Shown: one piece after another, positions 4,470 to 6,181 of the stretch
Layout: each line of letters starts with the position of its first letter
Position numbering within the stretch: the stretch's first letter is position 1
DNA from: Planctomycetaceae bacterium
Lineage (GTDB): Bacteria > Planctomycetota > Planctomycetia > Pirellulales > UBA1268
Direction of reading: 5' to 3'
Length of the DNA: 6,181 nucleotides
Assembly (NCBI GenBank): GCA_018694455.1
Contig: JABHNP010000205.1
Location: 1-6,181 of the forward strand
Position numbers and translations under genes: made by a program
The notes under the pieces: generated by a model
Database searches by the model: none
The model's input: the letters and a program-made list of their open reading frames with translations, nothing else
Told to the model about the DNA's origin: nothing

Positions 4470-6181
4470 ATGGATCTTTCCAAACTTCGCAATATCGGCA
4501 TTTCCGCTCACATCGACTCTGGAAAAACAACACTCTCAGAGCGAATCCTTTTTTATGCTGGCCGAATTCACCGTATACAAGAAGTGAAGGGTGACGGCGA
4601 TGGCGCGACTATGGATCACATGGATCTGGAACGAGAACGAGGTATCACCATCACCTCGGCTGCAACAAGTGTCGAATGGGATAATCATCCGATCAATTTA
4701 ATTGATACACCAGGCCACGTTGACTTCACCGTTGAAGTTGAAAGAAGCCTACGAGTTCTCGATGGTGCTGTTCTCGTTTTATGTTCCGTCGGTGGTGTCC
4801 AAAGCCAGTCAATGACTGTTGACCGGCAGATGAAACGCTACAAGGTCCCAAGGTTGGCATTCATTAACAAGATGGATCGAACGGGCGCAAACTTTCATCG
4901 CGTTGTAGAACAACTCCGCGACAAACTCGATGTCGATGCTATCCCGATGCAAATACCGATTGGAAAAGAAGACAAGCTCGAAGGCATTATTGATCTTGTA
5001 GCAATGAAGGCTGTCTACTTTGACGGAGAGAACGGAGAAGATGTACGGGAAGAAGCAATTCCTGAAGAATTGAAAGAGCAGGCTCAAGAACAACGACACG
5101 CAATGCTCGAAAGTCTTACAATGTACTCTGACAGCCTGATGGAAAAACTACTCTCTGAGGAAGCCGTCAGCGATGATGAAATTCATGCTGTTGTCAAAAC
5201 AGCTGTACAAAATCAGAGTATTACTCCTGTTTTCTGTGGGTCTGCTTATAAAAACAAGGGAGTCCAGCCCCTCCTCGATGCAGTAAACAGATATCTTCCA
5301 AGCCCTCTCGATCGTTCGGTATCCGCGAAGAAATGGGACAACCCAGAAGAGACGTTCGAGTTAGCAGCTGATGATTCAAAGCCTGCTGTTGCCATGGCAT
5401 TCAAAATTGTTGATGACCCATACGGCCAGCTGACATTTATGCGGATTTACCAGGGAACATTAGCCAAGGGGGAAGGTTATTACAACCAGCGCACGCAGCA
5501 AAAACAGCGATTCAGTCGCATCGTGCGAATGCATTCAGATAAAAGAGAAGAGATAGACACGGCTGGAGCAGGAGACATTGTTGCAGTAATGGGCGTTGAT
5601 ACGGCCAGCGGTGACACGTACGCAGCGGAGAACAAATACTGCTCTCTCGAAAGCATGTTTGTTCCAGAAGCCGTCATCAAAATGGCGATCATGCCCACGA
5701 AACGCGATGGGCTCGATCGTCTCAGTAAAGCACTGCAGCGATTCACTCGTGAAGATCCCACATTCAAAGTTTCAACTGATGACGAAACCGGAGAAACAGT
5801 CATTGCTGGGATGGGTGAATTACATCTAGACATTTATGTTGAACGAATTCGTCGAGAATACAAAGTTGACGTTGAAGTCGGTGCTCCAAAGGTTAGCTAC
5901 CGGGAAGCTCCAACACGTCCTACCGAGTATGACTACAAACATAAAAAACAGACTGGTGGTTCCGGACAATACGCTCATATTGTGGGCGATCTTTCTCCCA
6001 TGCCGGAAGATTCTGACGAGAATTTTGAATTCCAAAATAAGGTTGTCGGTGGCCGTATCCCACGTGAATACATACCATCAGTTGAAAAAGGCTTTCGAAT
6101 GTCAATGGAAAAAGGCCCGATTGCAGGATTCCCGATTGTTGGGGTCAAGGCAACGCTTGCTGATGGCTCGTATCACGATGT
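4470..6181 (+). CDS. fusA: elongation factor G, spdEFG1/mitochondrial-EFG1-like, 3' end beyond the window
   Basis: This is a cytosolic ribosomal translocase GTPase that moves tRNA and mRNA through the ribosome after peptide bond formation. The first 570 residues are present with no frameshift; the family is about 690-700 long, so roughly 125 are missing. GTPase motifs are intact: P-loop AHIDSGKT (13-20), switch I ERERGITIT, DTPGH (79-83), NKMD (133-136) and GSAYKNKG (257-264). Domain II begins near KPAVAMAFKI (304), domain III carries MPTKRDGLDRLSKAL and GMGELHLD (447-454), and domain IV starts near GAPKVSYREAP (471) and reaches GSYHDV at the edge. HIDSGKTTLSERI, EVKGDGDGATMD and HKKQTGGSGQY are marks of the spdEFG1/mtEFG1 branch, not canonical EF-G. 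An in-frame TAA (4416-4418) with no other start before it fixes ATG 4470. The Shine-Dalgarno sequence is weak (GAGG, 14 bases upstream). No rpsL or rpsG precedes it. Confidence 0.95.
   Translation, partial: MDLSKLRNIGISAHIDSGKTTLSERILFYAGRIHRIQEVKGDGDGATMDHMDLERERGITITSAATSVEWDNHPINLIDTPGHVDFTVEVERSLRVLDGAVLVLCSVGGVQSQSMTVDRQMKRYKVPRLAFINKMDRTGANFHRVVEQLRDKLDVDAIPMQIPIGKEDKLEGIIDLVAMKAVYFDGENGEDVREEAIPEELKEQAQEQRHAMLESLTMYSDSLMEKLLSEEAVSDDEIHAVVKTAVQNQSITPVFCGSAYKNKGVQPLLDAVNRYLPSPLDRSVSAKKWDNPEETFELAADDSKPAVAMAFKIVDDPYGQLTFMRIYQGTLAKGEGYYNQRTQQKQRFSRIVRMHSDKREEIDTAGAGDIVAVMGVDTASGDTYAAENKYCSLESMFVPEAVIKMAIMPTKRDGLDRLSKALQRFTREDPTFKVSTDDETGETVIAGMGELHLDIYVERIRREYKVDVEVGAPKVSYREAPTRPTEYDYKHKKQTGGSGQYAHIVGDLSPMPEDSDENFEFQNKVVGGRIPREYIPSVEKGFRMSMEKGPIAGFPIVGVKATLADGSYHD

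Noticed and set aside
4324..4587. 87-codon open frame reading across the EF-G start
   Set aside because: It overlaps the conserved EF-G P-loop coding sequence in a different frame, and its own translation has low-complexity, non-protein-like composition.

Overview
The window looks like chromosomal DNA from a planctomycete, probably of the Pirellulaceae type. The main evidence is the elongation factor G gene at the right end. Its P-loop (AHIDSGKT), its switch I region (EVKGDGDGATMD) and its domain IV (HKKQTGGSGQY) match the spirochaete/planctomycete/delta-proteobacterial spdEFG1 and mitochondrial EFG1 branch rather than ordinary fusA. Moderate base composition, sparse gene packing, exported proteins of loosely defined function and variable Shine-Dalgarno quality fit this assignment. 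The assignment is an inference made without any database search.

Layout, left to right. Positions 1-418 hold decayed coding sequence: a fibronectin-III-like segment followed by a piece of an SMP-30/gluconolactonase-type protein, broken by at least two small insertions. Next come two secreted metal-dependent phosphoesterases on the + strand: an endonuclease/exonuclease/phosphatase (EEP) family protein with a Sec signal (478-1329) and a calcineurin-like metallophosphoesterase with a Tat signal (1463-2422). A gene-free gap of 389 bp follows, with one weak terminator-like hairpin. A small exported SnoaL/DUF4440-like NTF2-fold protein lies at 2812-3291. It converges on gluQ (3365-4231, - strand), the glutamyl-Q tRNA(Asp) synthetase, with a perfect hairpin between the two stop codons. 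A 238-bp divergent intergenic region rich in inverted repeats separates gluQ from the EF-G gene (4470 to beyond the right edge, + strand).

The genes do not form one pathway. The two phosphoesterases could act together on phosphorylated substrates outside the cytoplasm. gluQ and EF-G both serve translation but are divergently transcribed, and the EF-G gene is not preceded by rpsL or rpsG in this window. I see no CRISPR array, insertion sequence, phage gene, toxin-antitoxin pair, tRNA or rRNA, and no convincing new biological system. The points most worth a second look are the slippage-type lesions at the left end, the start-codon hairpin of the EEP gene, the cysteine-less GluQ zinc site, and the structured leader in front of the mitochondrial-like EF-G gene.
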